A stretch of 64,000 nt of DNA. Origin: Methylomonas sp. ZR1. Its GTDB lineage: Bacteria > Pseudomonadota > Gammaproteobacteria > Methylococcales > Methylomonadaceae. The stretch is from positions 2,046,001-2,110,000 of the forward strand of contig NZ_RCST01000001.1 in assembly GCF_013141865.1 (NCBI RefSeq), read 5' to 3'. Numbering within the stretch: position 1 is the first letter of the stretch; each line of letters opens with the position of its first letter. Positions 17,066-26,402 of this stretch are shown here, piece after piece. A model generated the notes under the pieces. The model was given only the letters and a program-made list of their open reading frames with translations. It did no database searches and had not been told where the DNA came from. The position numbers were made by a program, and so were the translations under genes.

Positions 17066-17578
17066 TTAAGCTTGAACGGCCGCTTTACGACGACCGGTAT
17101 ACAGGAAGCCCATCAAAGCACTTGTCATAAACCATACCGATGCAGGGAGAGGTACACTAGTGACAGGGTTTTGATTCGCAGCAGCTTTCAGATCGAATCC
17201 AAACAGAAAGCTCAAGTTGCTGGTGACTACGCCTGGTTTTACAAAGGTCAACAAGAACGTATTAGGGGCACCCAATTCATAGTTACCAGCTTCGCTAACC
17301 CAACCGCTCGCTGTCAACAGACCCAATTTGAAAGGGCTAGCAGAAGCAAACGTGCCTACACCGTTAAAGGTGTAAACAGGTGCATCAATAGCCAGATCAG
17401 CGGTAGCAGAAAAGATACCGAAGGTGTCACTTGAAGTAAATGGGAATGAACTAGAACCGAAGGAGATAAAATTGCTATCGCCGTCAGTAGATTCCCAAAT
17501 GATGCCTGCCGAACTTACAGTCGAAACCGCAAATAGGCAAACAGCAAGCCAAAGTTTTAAAGATAAAAGCGTTTTCAT
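17066..17578 (-). CDS. Small PEP-CTERM secreted protein, function unknown
   Basis: 170 residues: a signal peptide (residues 1-24, cut near VSSAG), a short beta-rich body, and the tail VPLPASVWFMTSALMGFLY then TGRRKAA. The body has no motif I recognise (for example DSNFISFGSSSFPFTSSDTF). It stands alone on the minus strand with a strong terminator, so it is probably a single transcription unit. It marks the right end of the surface-protein island. Confidence 0.82.
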   Translation of the reverse strand: MKTLLSLKLWLAVCLFAVSTVSSAGIIWESTDGDSNFISFGSSSFPFTSSDTFGIFSATADLAIDAPVYTFNGVGTFASASPFKLGLLTASGWVSEAGNYELGAPNTFLLTFVKPGVVTSNLSFLFGFDLKAAANQNPVTSVPLPASVWFMTSALMGFLYTGRRKAAVQA

Positions 17579-17968
17579 GGATATTCCCCATTTAAATTAA
17601 CGTTAACAATTGGTCATCCTTTTGACCACCTTACTCCTTAGTCAAAATTGTTCCTCAATCCCAACTAAGAAGGGGGGTGGATATATACAAACACCCACCC
17701 ATACAGAATAAAGCAAATACAATGCCACAATTAATTCTATTTATTTTCAATAAGTTATCAGAGCAAAAATTGCAAAGTGTAAATATTACCGACACGTTAC
17801 GAGTGATTTTTGCCTTTTGCCTAAAAAAGTCACCAAATCGGTGCATTACACGTTTTGAACTGCGTCAAAGTAATTTTTCGAACATAAAAAAGCCGGATGA
17901 ACCTAAATTAGCCTCATCCGGCTCAACGACCGCCATAGCATCGAACAAATGCGACCAGCGTCGGGTAC
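17579..17968. other. Intergenic gap of 390 bases
   Basis: It contains the upstream region of the small PEP-CTERM gene and, at 17887-17923, the terminator of the SPOR-protein operon. I see no gene. Short frames here have no ribosome site. Confidence 0.45.
17887..17923 (-). terminator. Terminator of the birA-coaX-SPOR operon
   Basis: AGCCGGATGA (17891-17900) pairs with TCATCCGGCT (17914-17923) over 10 bases with a 13-base loop. On the minus strand the stem is followed by TTTTTATG. It lies 45 bases past the last stop codon of the operon. Confidence 0.8.
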
Positions 17969-18724
17969 TTATTTCAACGCATTGCCACAGTCTATATCGG
18001 CCACTTGTGTATAGCCAACATTCTTGAAAATAGCGCTCTGCCCCCCGACGAACCGAATAAACAATTCATCCCGGGGTTTATTGCGCTGCCTAATTTCCGC
18101 TTTGACGCCTTGCTCGGCCAACTGGTTTTTAAATAGCATGGCGCGCTGCCGATCATTGAACACGCCGAGCGATATTGCCCCTTTGATATCACCATCCGAG
18201 ATTGGCCAGACATCGTTTAATCCTTTGGCTTTTAACATCATCTTATTGATACGGGTTTGTTCGGCATCTTTTCCAGCCGGGTAATAAACCTGAAAGTCCG
18301 AAGAAACCATAGTTGATTTGTTTGCGGCTTTAAACACAGTTAAATGCTCAGTGCTGGCCCATCGCCGCAACGCCTCCTGATCGCTGAACGGCCCGGCCTC
18401 ATAGCAATGATGGATCGCGGTTTTCTGCCTGTCTGAACCAGTTGATTTAGGCGTATGAGGGCTTGCTTTGAAGATTAAAGCAACTTGGGGCGGGTTTAAG
18501 CGCTGCAGAATATCCGTTACTTGCTTGGCTTGCAATTCAGCGGCAGCATTGTCCAGATAAGCAGAAATTTGTGCTCCACGCCGTGCCAATTGTCTCTCTC
18601 TGACCGTTAGCAAGGCCGGAATATTAGTGACCGGCTCGACCGATGGCGTCAGCGCACCAAAATGTAGCTTCCAGAAAAAAAACAACACATTCAGCAGACA
18701 TAACAAAAAAAACAGCACCTTCAT
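17969..18724 (-). CDS. SPOR-domain membrane protein
   Basis: 251 residues from an ATG at 18724 that overlaps the coaX stop as ATGA; an earlier in-frame start at 18745 would lie inside coaX. Residues about 3-18 are a membrane anchor (VLFFLLCLLNVLFFFW), so most of the protein is periplasmic. The last roughly 75 residues resemble a SPOR domain (AISLGVFNDRQRAMLFKNQL), which binds denuded peptidoglycan glycans at division sites. The middle part (about 100-180) may be a degenerate second copy (AGPFSDQEALRRWA). It is the last gene of birA-coaX-SPOR; this neighbourhood is common in gammaproteobacteria. Confidence 0.8.
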   Translation of the reverse strand: MKVLFFLLCLLNVLFFFWKLHFGALTPSVEPVTNIPALLTVRERQLARRGAQISAYLDNAAAELQAKQVTDILQRLNPPQVALIFKASPHTPKSTGSDRQKTAIHHCYEAGPFSDQEALRRWASTEHLTVFKAANKSTMVSSDFQVYYPAGKDAEQTRINKMMLKAKGLNDVWPISDGDIKGAISLGVFNDRQRAMLFKNQLAEQGVKAEIRQRNKPRDELFIRFVGGQSAIFKNVGYTQVADIDCGNALK

Positions 18725-19461
18725 AAGGCTTTGTCGTTTTGGCAATAATTGAGCAAGCCTTTAAAGACCAAATCGCCGTCTACAATACTTGGAACGGCCA
18801 GATGCCGAGCTAACATCTCCCCATCGCCACCACTCAACACTAACTGATAGGCTTTGGGCTGACGCACCAAGGCCGCCTCTACCAGACCAGCCGCGGCTAA
18901 CAAGGTACCGTTATTGATAGCCGCCGCCGTGACAACCGCCAAACTTGTCTCTGCCTGGTCTTCGCTAAACGGCAGCGCAGCGGTATTGTTTGCCAAGGAT
19001 TTTTTCATCAGCAACAACCCCGGACTGATTAAGCCGCCCAGATGCCTGCCACCGCTCTCGATGAAATCTATTGTGATGGCGGTGCCACAATCGACAACAC
19101 AGGTATCTCCAGGATAATAACGATGTGCCGCTTGCAATGCCAACCAGCGGTCCACCCCCAACTTCTCCGGCTCAGTGTATGCATTTTTGACGTTAAAAGC
19201 TGTTTGCGAAGACTGCGGCATGATCAGCTCTACACCGGGCCATAGTCCCCGCGCCATGTCGCCCAATAAAACGGTCAGAGCATTTTCCGATACCGACGCC
19301 ATAGCCACTTGCTTGGGTGCGGGGATACTCAGCCAAAACTCACGCAAACGTTCCGGAAAATCCGCTTGGCGATAATCCATAAACATCGTCGGTTTCAGCA
19401 CACCGGCCTCTGCCTGGGTCCATTTCAGACGTGAGTTGCCAATATCGACCAGTAAAATCAT
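18721..19461 (-). CDS. coaX: Type III pantothenate kinase
   Basis: 246 residues, a normal length. It phosphorylates pantothenate in the first step of coenzyme A synthesis, in the cytoplasm. The motifs are those of CoaX: the phosphate-binding DIGNSRLKW at the N-terminus, VDRWLALQAAH, and VVDCGTAITIDF with GGLISPG. It overlaps birA by ATGA and the SPOR gene by ATGA, so the three are translationally coupled. The pairing of birA and coaX in one operon is common in Proteobacteria. No oddity seen. Confidence 0.95.
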   Translation of the reverse strand: MILLVDIGNSRLKWTQAEAGVLKPTMFMDYRQADFPERLREFWLSIPAPKQVAMASVSENALTVLLGDMARGLWPGVELIMPQSSQTAFNVKNAYTEPEKLGVDRWLALQAAHRYYPGDTCVVDCGTAITIDFIESGGRHLGGLISPGLLLMKKSLANNTAALPFSEDQAETSLAVVTAAAINNGTLLAAAGLVEAALVRQPKAYQLVLSGGDGEMLARHLAVPSIVDGDLVFKGLLNYCQNDKAL

Positions 19462-20447
19462 ATGCGTCGAAAACTGACTTCGCCGGACGCAAACACTCGG
19501 GTTTCGCCGTCGGCGAGTTCCAGCAACAACAGACCTTGATCGTCGATGCCCGCCACCACGCCGCTAAAGCTCTGCTCGTGCATAAAAATATCGACCTGTT
19601 TGCCTTGCATGCTATCGTAGCTACGCCATTCGTCGAGATAATGCCCCAGTGCACGGACCTCGTAATCCGCCAGCACCGGTAACAACTGATTCAATAACTC
19701 GCCCACCAGCCGATTACGTTGACCATGAACCGACTCCGCCAAAATACCGTGCAAATCGACCCAATCCTGTTCGATGGCCTGACCTTCATGCGCCGGCAAA
19801 TACACATTTAAACCCAAACCTATCACCGCATGGCAAGGCCCGCTACTTTCTCCGGACACCTCAATCAAAATCCCCGCCAATTTACGTTGTCGCCAATAAA
19901 TATCGTTCGGCCATTTCAAACCCACATCAACAATCCCGAAACCTCGCAACGCGCGGATTACCGCTACCCCAACCGCCAGACTCAATCCACTAATCGCAGC
20001 CGGCCCACCCTGGAAACTCCACAAAATTGATAAGTAAATATTGTGACCAAACGGCGAAACCCAATATCTGCCGCGCCGCCCTTTCCCCGCGGTTTGCCGT
20101 TCGGCCAAACAGACAGAGCCGATGCCGGCACCCTGCCTCGCCCTGTCCAATAAATAAGTGTTGGTAGAGTGAATCTCGTCGTGAATTTCCAGTTCACCCA
20201 GCAAGGATCGCGCATGGCCATCCAAGTGCTGATCGATCTGCTGCTCGTCCAACAACTGTAAAGGGCTTTGCAAGCGGTAACCTTTGCCCGATACCGCTAG
20301 TAACTCGATACCGAACTCGGACAACGCACTTAAGTGTTTCCATACCGCCGAACGACTAACGCCCAGCAAGCCCGCCAATTCGGTCCCCGAGTGAAATTGA
20401 CCGTCCGCCAGGACATGTAAAATTTGTTTAAGTTTAGGAGAGATCAA
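19458..20447 (-). CDS. birA: Bifunctional biotin ligase/biotin operon repressor
   Basis: 329 residues. Residues 1-60 hold a winged helix-turn-helix (SRSAVWKHLSALSEFGIEL), so this is the DNA-binding form of BirA. The ligase part has the biotinyl-adenylate loop TAGKGRRGRYW and GLKWPNDIYW, followed by a small C-terminal domain. It attaches biotin to acetyl-CoA carboxylase carrier protein and, when biotin is plentiful, represses bio genes. A possible target site lies at 52284-52316 before bioB in this window. It is the first gene of birA-coaX-SPOR. Confidence 0.95.
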   Translation of the reverse strand: MISPKLKQILHVLADGQFHSGTELAGLLGVSRSAVWKHLSALSEFGIELLAVSGKGYRLQSPLQLLDEQQIDQHLDGHARSLLGELEIHDEIHSTNTYLLDRARQGAGIGSVCLAERQTAGKGRRGRYWVSPFGHNIYLSILWSFQGGPAAISGLSLAVGVAVIRALRGFGIVDVGLKWPNDIYWRQRKLAGILIEVSGESSGPCHAVIGLGLNVYLPAHEGQAIEQDWVDLHGILAESVHGQRNRLVGELLNQLLPVLADYEVRALGHYLDEWRSYDSMQGKQVDIFMHEQSFSGVVAGIDDQGLLLLELADGETRVFASGEVSFRRI

Positions 20448-20488
20448 TCGCCAACCTGTCGAACGTGCAGTAAAGCCGGACTACGGCG

Positions 20489-21073
20489 CTAAAACTCGTT
20501 TTTATCACGCAATTGTTGCAATTGTTTCTTGACGACATGCTTGATTAACAGCTCTCTATCGTCTTCTTTGAGATTGACGTACTCAACACAGATAAAGAAC
20601 GGCCGCTCCGGGCTATCGCCGGAAATATCCTTGCACTGGACGACGTTCGCGTAGGCCACGATCACCGCCATACACGAGGTCAGCAGCATCCGCAATTCCA
20701 GCAGTTCGCCAACCGCTATAGGTGTTTCATTGCTAAAAGCTAACCCAGTGGCGCTGAGACTGACGTCGCGGGTATCGTGTTCGGAAAACTCCTCACTCTG
20801 TGCGCTAATCGCCTGGGCGATCAAGTTGATTTTGGTGTCGATGATCTTCAGATATTCGAACATTTCCGGATCGCGCCTTTCCAGGCGCGGCGACAACATG
20901 CGCGCTTCCTGCGCCAATACGTCCAACGCGGAGGTCAATGAACAATTGCCCAGTACATCATTAGAGACATGACTCAAGGCGTCGACATTTTTTTTGTCGA
21001 TGACTTTGTGCAGCAGATTTATCGTGTCGTTGACTCGAAAATAACGCCTTTTTTCTTCAATTTCATCCGCCAT
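20489..21073 (-). CDS. PilZ-domain protein
   Basis: 194 residues, cytoplasmic. The N-terminus has RRYFR, fitting the RxxxR c-di-GMP contact, and residues about 104-110 read DVSLSATGLAF. The second PilZ motif is normally [D/N]xSxxG; here the position of the acidic residue holds Ser in the best register (SLSATG), so binding strength is uncertain. The middle has a helical stretch (ALDVLAQEARM). PilZ proteins sense cyclic di-GMP and tune motility or polysaccharide output. It stands alone 41 bases from birA, and its partner is unknown. Confidence 0.75.
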   Translation of the reverse strand: MADEIEEKRRYFRVNDTINLLHKVIDKKNVDALSHVSNDVLGNCSLTSALDVLAQEARMLSPRLERRDPEMFEYLKIIDTKINLIAQAISAQSEEFSEHDTRDVSLSATGLAFSNETPIAVGELLELRMLLTSCMAVIVAYANVVQCKDISGDSPERPFFICVEYVNLKEDDRELLIKHVVKKQLQQLRDKNEF

Positions 21074-21164
21074 GGTGTGCTCGTCCTCGGTCTACTTAAG
21101 TGGGGTAAATATTACGAATAAAGAATTTTAGCTTAAGCGGCTTCAACTGTTTAATTCCACAGCA

Positions 21165-21521
21165 TCAATCAGAAATAATAAGATCGTAACGATGCATCAA
21201 GCGGCTAACTTCGACACGCGGCAGACTGACGACAGGCAAGATTAGATCGGTGGATGTGAGTCCGGCCAGTTGCAAAGATTCTTCTTCTACGTACAAATCG
21301 TTAACGTCGTAAATTTGCAAGGCCTGAAAAATTGCCGAGGTATCCTTTAAATCTAATCCGCCAGGATGCTGCTGATTTTTTAATTGCCACACGGCATCGT
21401 CGACAAAAAGCAAGGCGACGTGCTGATCAAAGGCCGCGGCAGTCAAAATCGCGTCCAGAGTTTCTTGCAGATGACCACCGCTGTAAGGCAAGCGGCGCAT
21501 AATAAATAGATAGCGTTTCAT
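21165..21521 (-). CDS. tusC: Sulfur relay protein TusC (DsrF-like)
   Basis: 118 residues from the ATG at 21521, 7 bases after the tusD stop; an upstream TTG would overlap tusD and is less likely. The start KRYLFIMRRLPYSGGHLQE and the DsrE/DsrF fold pattern (AFDQHVALLFVDDAVW) identify TusC. With TusD and TusB it forms the complex that passes sulfur from TusA to TusE for 2-thiouridine in tRNA. A tusB gene is expected next but the following 91 bases hold none. tusC and tusD form a pair transcribed leftward. Confidence 0.85.
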   Translation of the reverse strand: MKRYLFIMRRLPYSGGHLQETLDAILTAAAFDQHVALLFVDDAVWQLKNQQHPGGLDLKDTSAIFQALQIYDVNDLYVEEESLQLAGLTSTDLILPVVSLPRVEVSRLMHRYDLIISD

Positions 21522-21528
21522 GGCACAG

Positions 21529-21918
21529 TTAACCGAAGACAATACTGCGGTCAGCCAGCAGAGTCGCCTCCAGCCACTGTCCTAAACCGGCTATCCGAAA
21601 CCCCGGCGCCGTATCGTCATCCTGCTTACCCTGCCGTGCAGCCTCATCAAGGCACAATAAACCCCGGCGCTGCGCCGCCGAGATGCACACCACTAAATCC
21701 ACACCATATTGCTCAGCCAAAGCCGACCAATGTCGAGTAATCGAAAATTCATCCTCAGGCGGCTTGGCATAACGGAAAGCATGATAGATACCCTCCTTGT
21801 AAAAAAATACTCGCAGAATTTGGTGCTCGGCCGCCAACGCCGCCTGAATAAACCGATAGGCGTTCAGGCCGGCATTGCTGGCGTAAGGACTGGCATTAAC
21901 TTGTACGGCATATTTCAT
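21529..21918 (-). CDS. tusD: Sulfurtransferase TusD (DsrE-like)
   Basis: 129 residues, a normal length. The N-terminus YAVQVNASPYASNAGLNAYRF and the segment VVCISAAQRRGL with its conserved Cys match TusD; that Cys carries the persulfide in the E. coli protein. It acts in tRNA 2-thiolation, in the cytoplasm. The gene is divergent from bepA with 127 bases between, which must hold both promoters. Some sulfur oxidisers use related DsrEFH proteins, but no dsr genes are nearby, so the Tus role is preferred. Confidence 0.87.
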   Translation of the reverse strand: MKYAVQVNASPYASNAGLNAYRFIQAALAAEHQILRVFFYKEGIYHAFRYAKPPEDEFSITRHWSALAEQYGVDLVVCISAAQRRGLLCLDEAARQGKQDDDTAPGFRIAGLGQWLEATLLADRSIVFG

Positions 21919-22045
21919 CGCGCTGTAAAATAATCGTTAAATTCAATATTCGGCCTATTTTAATACGAGCACGTTCAAGCTGCCCGTTTTTGCCGCGCAT
22001 TGTTTTGCTATTGAACCAAACTTACTGCTTCCAGTCCGAGCTTCC

Positions 22046-23497
22046 ATGACAATTAAGCCTCTTATTTTCAGCCTTGGCCTGATCCTGTTCTGTCCGTCGC
22101 CGCGAGCCTTGGACATCGAAAAAATCCAACTGCCGGACATGGGCGATTCAGCAGGCGCCATCATTTCACCGGCTCAGGAAAAGGAGTTCGGCGAAGCTTT
22201 TTTTCGTAATTTGCATCAACAAGCCGAAATTAATCAGGATGTGGAAATCCAACAATACATCCAGAACATAGGTCGGCAATTAGCGTCCCACAGCGACACG
22301 CCGTCCAATCCCTTCCACTTTTTTGTCGTGATGGACCCCAATATCAACGCCTTTGCCGGCCCAGGAGGATACATTGGCGTCAATTCCGGCTTGATCCTTT
22401 TGACCGAAGCGGAGAGCGAACTGGCATCGGTAATGGCTCACGAGATTGCTCACGTTACCCAACGTCATTTATACAGATCGATTGAAAAAGCCAGCAAATT
22501 GTCGATCCCGACCGTCGCCGCCACGTTGGCGGCGATTTTGATCGGCACCCAGTCCCCCAATATGGGCCAAGCAGCTTTAATGGCCATCCAAGCCGGCAAC
22601 ATTCAGTTTCAAATCGATTTTACCCGCGACCACGAAAAAGAAGCAGACCGGGTGGGTATGCAAACCTTAGCCGGTGCCAATTACGACCCGCGCAGCATGC
22701 CGACTTTTTTCGAACGCTTACAGCAATCCACCCGTTATTACGGCAAAGGCGTACCTGAATTTTTAAGAACCCACCCGGTATCGGAAAATCGGGTGGCCGA
22801 CACCCGCGGCAGAGCGGAAATCTATCCCTACCGGCAATATCCGGATTCATTAGCGTATTTGTTGACCAAGGCCAAGCTTACCGTGCTGACTGCGCAGGAC
22901 AAACGCACCCCGCTACAGCATTTCACCACGCTCGAAATGCAAGGCACGCCGGAACAAAGAGCTGTCGCCCGCTATGGCATGGGCTTGGTATATTTGGAAA
23001 ATCAACAATACGCCGCAGCCAGCGAAATTTTTCAAAAACTCACCGAGCAATATCCGTCGCAACCGCAATATATCTCCGCGCTGGCCCGCACAGCGATGGA
23101 TGCGCACGACTACGAAAAAGCCGGCAAATTATTTGAGAAAGCAATTAACACCTTCCCCAGCAATGACGCCTTAAAAATTCAATATACCCGCAGCCTGGTC
23201 AAGAACGCTCAACCGCAACGCGCAAAACAAGTGTTACAAAGCTTGTCGGATAGCGAGAAAGACCAGCCGTATTATTACGAACTACTCGCGCAGATTTTCG
23301 CCGACCTCAAACAGCCCGGGGAATCGCATCGCTACATGGCCGAGTACTATTACGCTAGCGGCGAAACCGAAGCGGCGATCATGCAAATCAGATTGGCAAA
23401 ACAACAGACTGATCTCAGCTTTCAGCTACAAGCCATCCTCAACGAACGGCTAAATTTCTTTCTCAGCGAGGAAGAATCGCGCCGAATGGAACGCTAA
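22046..23497 (+). CDS. bepA: Periplasmic M48 metalloprotease/chaperone BepA
   Basis: 483 residues with a signal peptide (cut near SPRALD). Residues about 50-260 are an M48 peptidase domain with the zinc motif HEIAH (in VMAHEIAHVTQRHL) and the third ligand region DHEKEADRVGM. Residues about 300-480 are TPR repeats (YGMGLVYLENQQYAAASEIF). This layout is that of BepA/YfgC, which degrades or helps assemble LptD and other outer-membrane proteins at the BAM complex. Length matches the family (about 480). It faces tusD and stands alone. Confidence 0.92.
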   Translation: MTIKPLIFSLGLILFCPSPRALDIEKIQLPDMGDSAGAIISPAQEKEFGEAFFRNLHQQAEINQDVEIQQYIQNIGRQLASHSDTPSNPFHFFVVMDPNINAFAGPGGYIGVNSGLILLTEAESELASVMAHEIAHVTQRHLYRSIEKASKLSIPTVAATLAAILIGTQSPNMGQAALMAIQAGNIQFQIDFTRDHEKEADRVGMQTLAGANYDPRSMPTFFERLQQSTRYYGKGVPEFLRTHPVSENRVADTRGRAEIYPYRQYPDSLAYLLTKAKLTVLTAQDKRTPLQHFTTLEMQGTPEQRAVARYGMGLVYLENQQYAAASEIFQKLTEQYPSQPQYISALARTAMDAHDYEKAGKLFEKAINTFPSNDALKIQYTRSLVKNAQPQRAKQVLQSLSDSEKDQPYYYELLAQIFADLKQPGESHRYMAEYYYASGETEAAIMQIRLAKQQTDLSFQLQAILNERLNFFLSEEESRRMER

Positions 23498-23591
23498 TTT
23501 CAAACATTAGAAAAACCTGATACGAGCTAAGTTTTTGTTTAAGAAAATTAATTTCGGGGCAAAACCATTTCCCGAAATAAAACTGATTTTT

Positions 23592-23619
23592 TTGTTGGAC
23601 ACCCGGTTTTTTTTAAAAT
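23592..23619 (+). promoter_or_regulatory. Possible sigma-70 promoter of the candidate small RNA
   Basis: TTGTTG (23592-23597) and TAAAAT (23614-23619) are 16 bases apart. The DNA between is T-rich. Transcription would start near 23627, just before the hairpin-rich stretch that ends in a terminator. Confidence 0.35.
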
Positions 23620-23625
23620 ACACTG

Positions 23626-23826
23626 CGCCCACCTTGAATACGGAGTGCATTCAACCTTAACGGGTTGCATCTTTGAGGGGGGAGGGAAACAGCCGGTAAA
23701 ACGGCTGATAATAATAATTATAAAATAGTAATTGCTTGACTAAACTGCCCTAAGGCAGGCGTCCAACACAATAACAATAATAATTACAACAAACAGGACG
23801 GGCCCGCGTATAGCGGGCTTTTTATT
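23626..23826 (+). ncRNA. Candidate small RNA of about 200 bases
   Basis: The 475 bases between bepA and rpoZ hold no gene, but they contain three clean hairpins: TTGAAT/ATTCAA (from 23634), CAGCCG-GTAAAA-CGGCTG (near 23690), and CTGCC-CTAA-GGCAG (near 23746). A terminator follows at 23802-23826, and a possible promoter lies upstream. A G-rich element GAGGGGGGAGGG precedes the second hairpin. I do not recognise a known RNA family. It could also be an untranslated leftover of gene loss, since gmk, often found before rpoZ, is missing here. Confidence 0.4.
23802..23826 (+). terminator. Rho-independent terminator
   Basis: GCCCGC (23802-23807) and GCGGGC (23813-23818) pair around a 5-base loop, followed by TTTTTATT. 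It ends whatever is transcribed before it: the candidate small RNA or bepA readthrough. Confidence 0.85.
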
Positions 23827-23869
23827 GCCTGTCGTTTTACTTTCTCCACCTAGCCGCTTGCAGCCTCGA

Positions 23870-23899
23870 TTGGCCTAAGTGCGCCGTTTATCTTATAAT
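23870..23899 (+). promoter_or_regulatory. Sigma-70 promoter of the rpoZ-spoT-ridA-recG-ubiC operon
   Basis: TTGGCC (23870-23875) and a perfect TATAAT (23894-23899) are separated by 18 bases, 73 bases before the rpoZ ATG and just after a terminator. AAGG lies 9 bases before that ATG. Confidence 0.6.
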
Positions 23900-23972
23900 T
23901 CAACCCTGTCCGCTCAGTACTGTTAAAGTCTATCGGGCGAAGATCCCCCGCAAACTCAGATAAGGTTTAATA

Positions 23973-24212
23973 ATGGCACGCGTTACCGTTGAAGATTGTT
24001 TGGAAAATGTTGAAAACCGTTTCAAATTGGTGTTACTCGCCAGCAAAAGAGCACGGCAGTTGGAAAAAGGCGCCGATGAATTCGTTCCACGCGGCAAAGA
24101 TAAAGACACTGTGCTGGCACTTCGTGAAATAGCCGCAGGCTTTGTCAACGAAGAAAATATCGACCGTTTGCATCGTGCAGGTTACGTTTCGGAAACCCAT
24201 CTGGAAATCTAA
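23973..24212 (+). CDS. rpoZ: RNA polymerase omega subunit
   Basis: 79 residues, close to the usual 80-90. The opening [20 protein letters not shown] and the segment [11 protein letters not shown] are diagnostic. Omega helps assemble RNA polymerase by clamping the beta' subunit and forms part of a ppGpp site. It lies 5 bases before spoT, the standard arrangement. No oddity seen. Confidence 0.97.
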   Translation: MARVTVEDCLENVENRFKLVLLASKRARQLEKGADEFVPRGKDKDTVLALREIAAGFVNEENIDRLHRAGYVSETHLEI

Positions 24213-24217
24213 CACCC

Positions 24218-26401
24218 ATGCCCGAGATAGCTGTCAAACCCGCACCAGCGCTACCTGCTATCGAGCATCCTGAAGAAAAACTTCTTCACCAGCTCTGCGA
24301 GATCCTGCGCAGCTATCTCGACCAAGAACAAATCAACGATGTGATCCGCGCCTACCATTTCGGTGCGGCCGCGCATTCCGGGCAATTCCGCAGGAGCGGC
24401 GAAGCCTATATCTGTCATCCGGTATCCGTGGCGATCACACTGGCCAGCATGCACATGGATCACCATGGCATCATGGCGGCCATTCTGCACGATGTCATCG
24501 AAGACACCCCTATCAGCAAGGAACAACTGGGGGAACAGTTTGGCGTCGAAGTGGCTGAACTGGTTGATGGCGTGACCAAACTCTCCAAGATCGACAGCCG
24601 TTCCCGCGCCGAAGCGCAAGCGGAAAACGTCAGAAAAATGTTCCTGGCCATGGCGCAAGATCTGCGCGTAATCGTTGTCAAACTCGCCGACCGTTTGCAC
24701 AACATGCAAACCATGGGCAATATGCCGGTCGATAAAAAACGCCGCATCGCCAAGGAAACGCTGGAAATTTACGCCCCTATCGCCAATCGGCTGGGCATGA
24801 ACGATGTCAGGCATCAGCTGGAATCGCTGGGCTTTAAAGCGCTCTACCCCAACCGCTACACGGCCATCAATAATGCCGTGAAAAAATCGCGCGGCAACCG
24901 CAAGGAAATCATCGACACCATCCAGAATGCCATCCAGAATCGTCTAAACGAATCCAACTTGGACGGTGCAGTGGCGGGCCGCGAAAAAAACATCGCCAGC
25001 ATTTATCAAAAAATGCTCAGCAAACGGATTTCCTTTACCGACGTCTTTGATGTCTACGCTTTCCGCATTTATTGCCATCAGGTCGACGACTGTTACCGGG
25101 CTTTAGGCTGCGTGCACAATTTATATAAACCCGTTCCTGGCCGCTTCAAGGACTACATAGCCTTGCCCAAAGCCAACGGCTATCAGTCACTGCACACGAT
25201 ATTGATAGGCCCTTACGGCGTGCCTATCGAAATTCAGATTCGTACCCACGAAATGCATCGCCTTTCGGAGTCGGGAATTGCCGCGCATTGGCTATACAAA
25301 TCCGACAACGATAAAAGTGAGACCATCCAGGCCCGCGCCAACGAATGGCTGCGCGATTTGCTGGAGATTCAAAAATCCGCCGGCGATTCGCTGGAATTCA
25401 TCGATAACTTAAAAGTCGATCTGTTCCCGCAAGAAGTTTTCGTGTTTACCCCCAAAGGCAAAATCATCAAGCTTCCGCGCGGCGCGACCATTGTCGATTT
25501 CGCCTACCTGGTGCATACCGATGTCGGCAACGCCTGTATTTCCGCGCGCATCGACAAGAAACTGGTGCCGCTGCAAACCAAGCTGGAAAACGGCATGACG
25601 GTAGAAGTCATTACCGCCACTTGGGCCAGACCGAATCCCCTTTGGCTGAACTACGTCACCACCGCCAAGGCCCGCAGCTGCATCCGCGCCTATTTGAAAA
25701 ACTTCAACCAACAGGAAGCCATCAATCTGGGCCGCCGCCTTCTGGAAAAAGAATTGCAGAGCCTGGGTATTCAACTGGAAAATGTCGATAATACCCGCAT
25801 CATCCAGGTGTTACAGGTCTTGAAAAAGCACTCGATGAACGAGTTGCTGGAAGACATCGGCTTGGGCAATCGCATGCCCTTCCTGGTGGCAAAACGCATC
25901 AGTCAAACCGACGTGAACGCGGCGGTAAAACTCGACGACAACGAATCAACGCATAAAACCCCTTTAATTATCAAAGGCACCGAAGGCATTGTCGTCAGCC
26001 TTGCCAAATGCTGCCGGCCGATTCCCGGCGACTCGATTATCGGCTTCTTCAACCCCGGTAAAGGCATCGTCGTCCATCATCACGAATGCCGTAACAGCAA
26101 CGAAGTCAGAAAAAAACAGACTACCTGGTTGGATGTGGAATGGAGCCCGGAAGCCAGCGGCGAATTCCCCGCTGAAATCCGCATCGAACTGTTAAACCAA
26201 CGCGGTTCGCTGGCCACCATCGCTTCGACCATCTCCAGTATGGATTCCAATATCGAAAACATTACCGTGGTCAGCCAGGATGATCGGGTCTCGGTGGATT
26301 TATTAACCCTGGCCGTAAAGGATCGCGTGCATTTGGCCAATATCATCCGTAAATTGAAAAAACTTTCCATCGTTTTAAAAATTACCCGCATCAAGGCATA
26401 G
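24218..26401 (+). CDS. spoT: Bifunctional (p)ppGpp synthetase/hydrolase
   Basis: 727 residues. Domains in order: an HD hydrolase (about 45-200, with HDVIEDT near residue 91), a RelA/SpoT synthetase (about 235-350, [19 protein letters not shown]), a TGS domain (about 395-460, [19 protein letters not shown]), and a C-terminal ACT domain (about 650-725). The intact HD motif and its operon place mark it as SpoT, not RelA. It makes and breaks the stringent-response alarmone. It follows rpoZ by 5 bases and precedes ridA by 1. Confidence 0.95.
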   Translation: MPEIAVKPAPALPAIEHPEEKLLHQLCEILRSYLDQEQINDVIRAYHFGAAAHSGQFRRSGEAYICHPVSVAITLASMHMDHHGIMAAILHDVIEDTPISKEQLGEQFGVEVAELVDGVTKLSKIDSRSRAEAQAENVRKMFLAMAQDLRVIVVKLADRLHNMQTMGNMPVDKKRRIAKETLEIYAPIANRLGMNDVRHQLESLGFKALYPNRYTAINNAVKKSRGNRKEIIDTIQNAIQNRLNESNLDGAVAGREKNIASIYQKMLSKRISFTDVFDVYAFRIYCHQVDDCYRALGCVHNLYKPVPGRFKDYIALPKANGYQSLHTILIGPYGVPIEIQIRTHEMHRLSESGIAAHWLYKSDNDKSETIQARANEWLRDLLEIQKSAGDSLEFIDNLKVDLFPQEVFVFTPKGKIIKLPRGATIVDFAYLVHTDVGNACISARIDKKLVPLQTKLENGMTVEVITATWARPNPLWLNYVTTAKARSCIRAYLKNFNQQEAINLGRRLLEKELQSLGIQLENVDNTRIIQVLQVLKKHSMNELLEDIGLGNRMPFLVAKRISQTDVNAAVKLDDNESTHKTPLIIKGTEGIVVSLAKCCRPIPGDSIIGFFNPGKGIVVHHHECRNSNEVRKKQTTWLDVEWSPEASGEFPAEIRIELLNQRGSLATIASTISSMDSNIENITVVSQDDRVSVDLLTLAVKDRVHLANIIRKLKKLSIVLKITRIKA

Positions 26402-26402
26402 C

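Noticed and set aside
1..17578. A MopE/CorA or MbnP-MbnH type copper system already described
   Set aside because: The di-heme proteins are similar in type, but none of the nearby secreted proteins shows the Trp-rich or copper-site features I would expect of MbnP or MopE, so I do not assign it.
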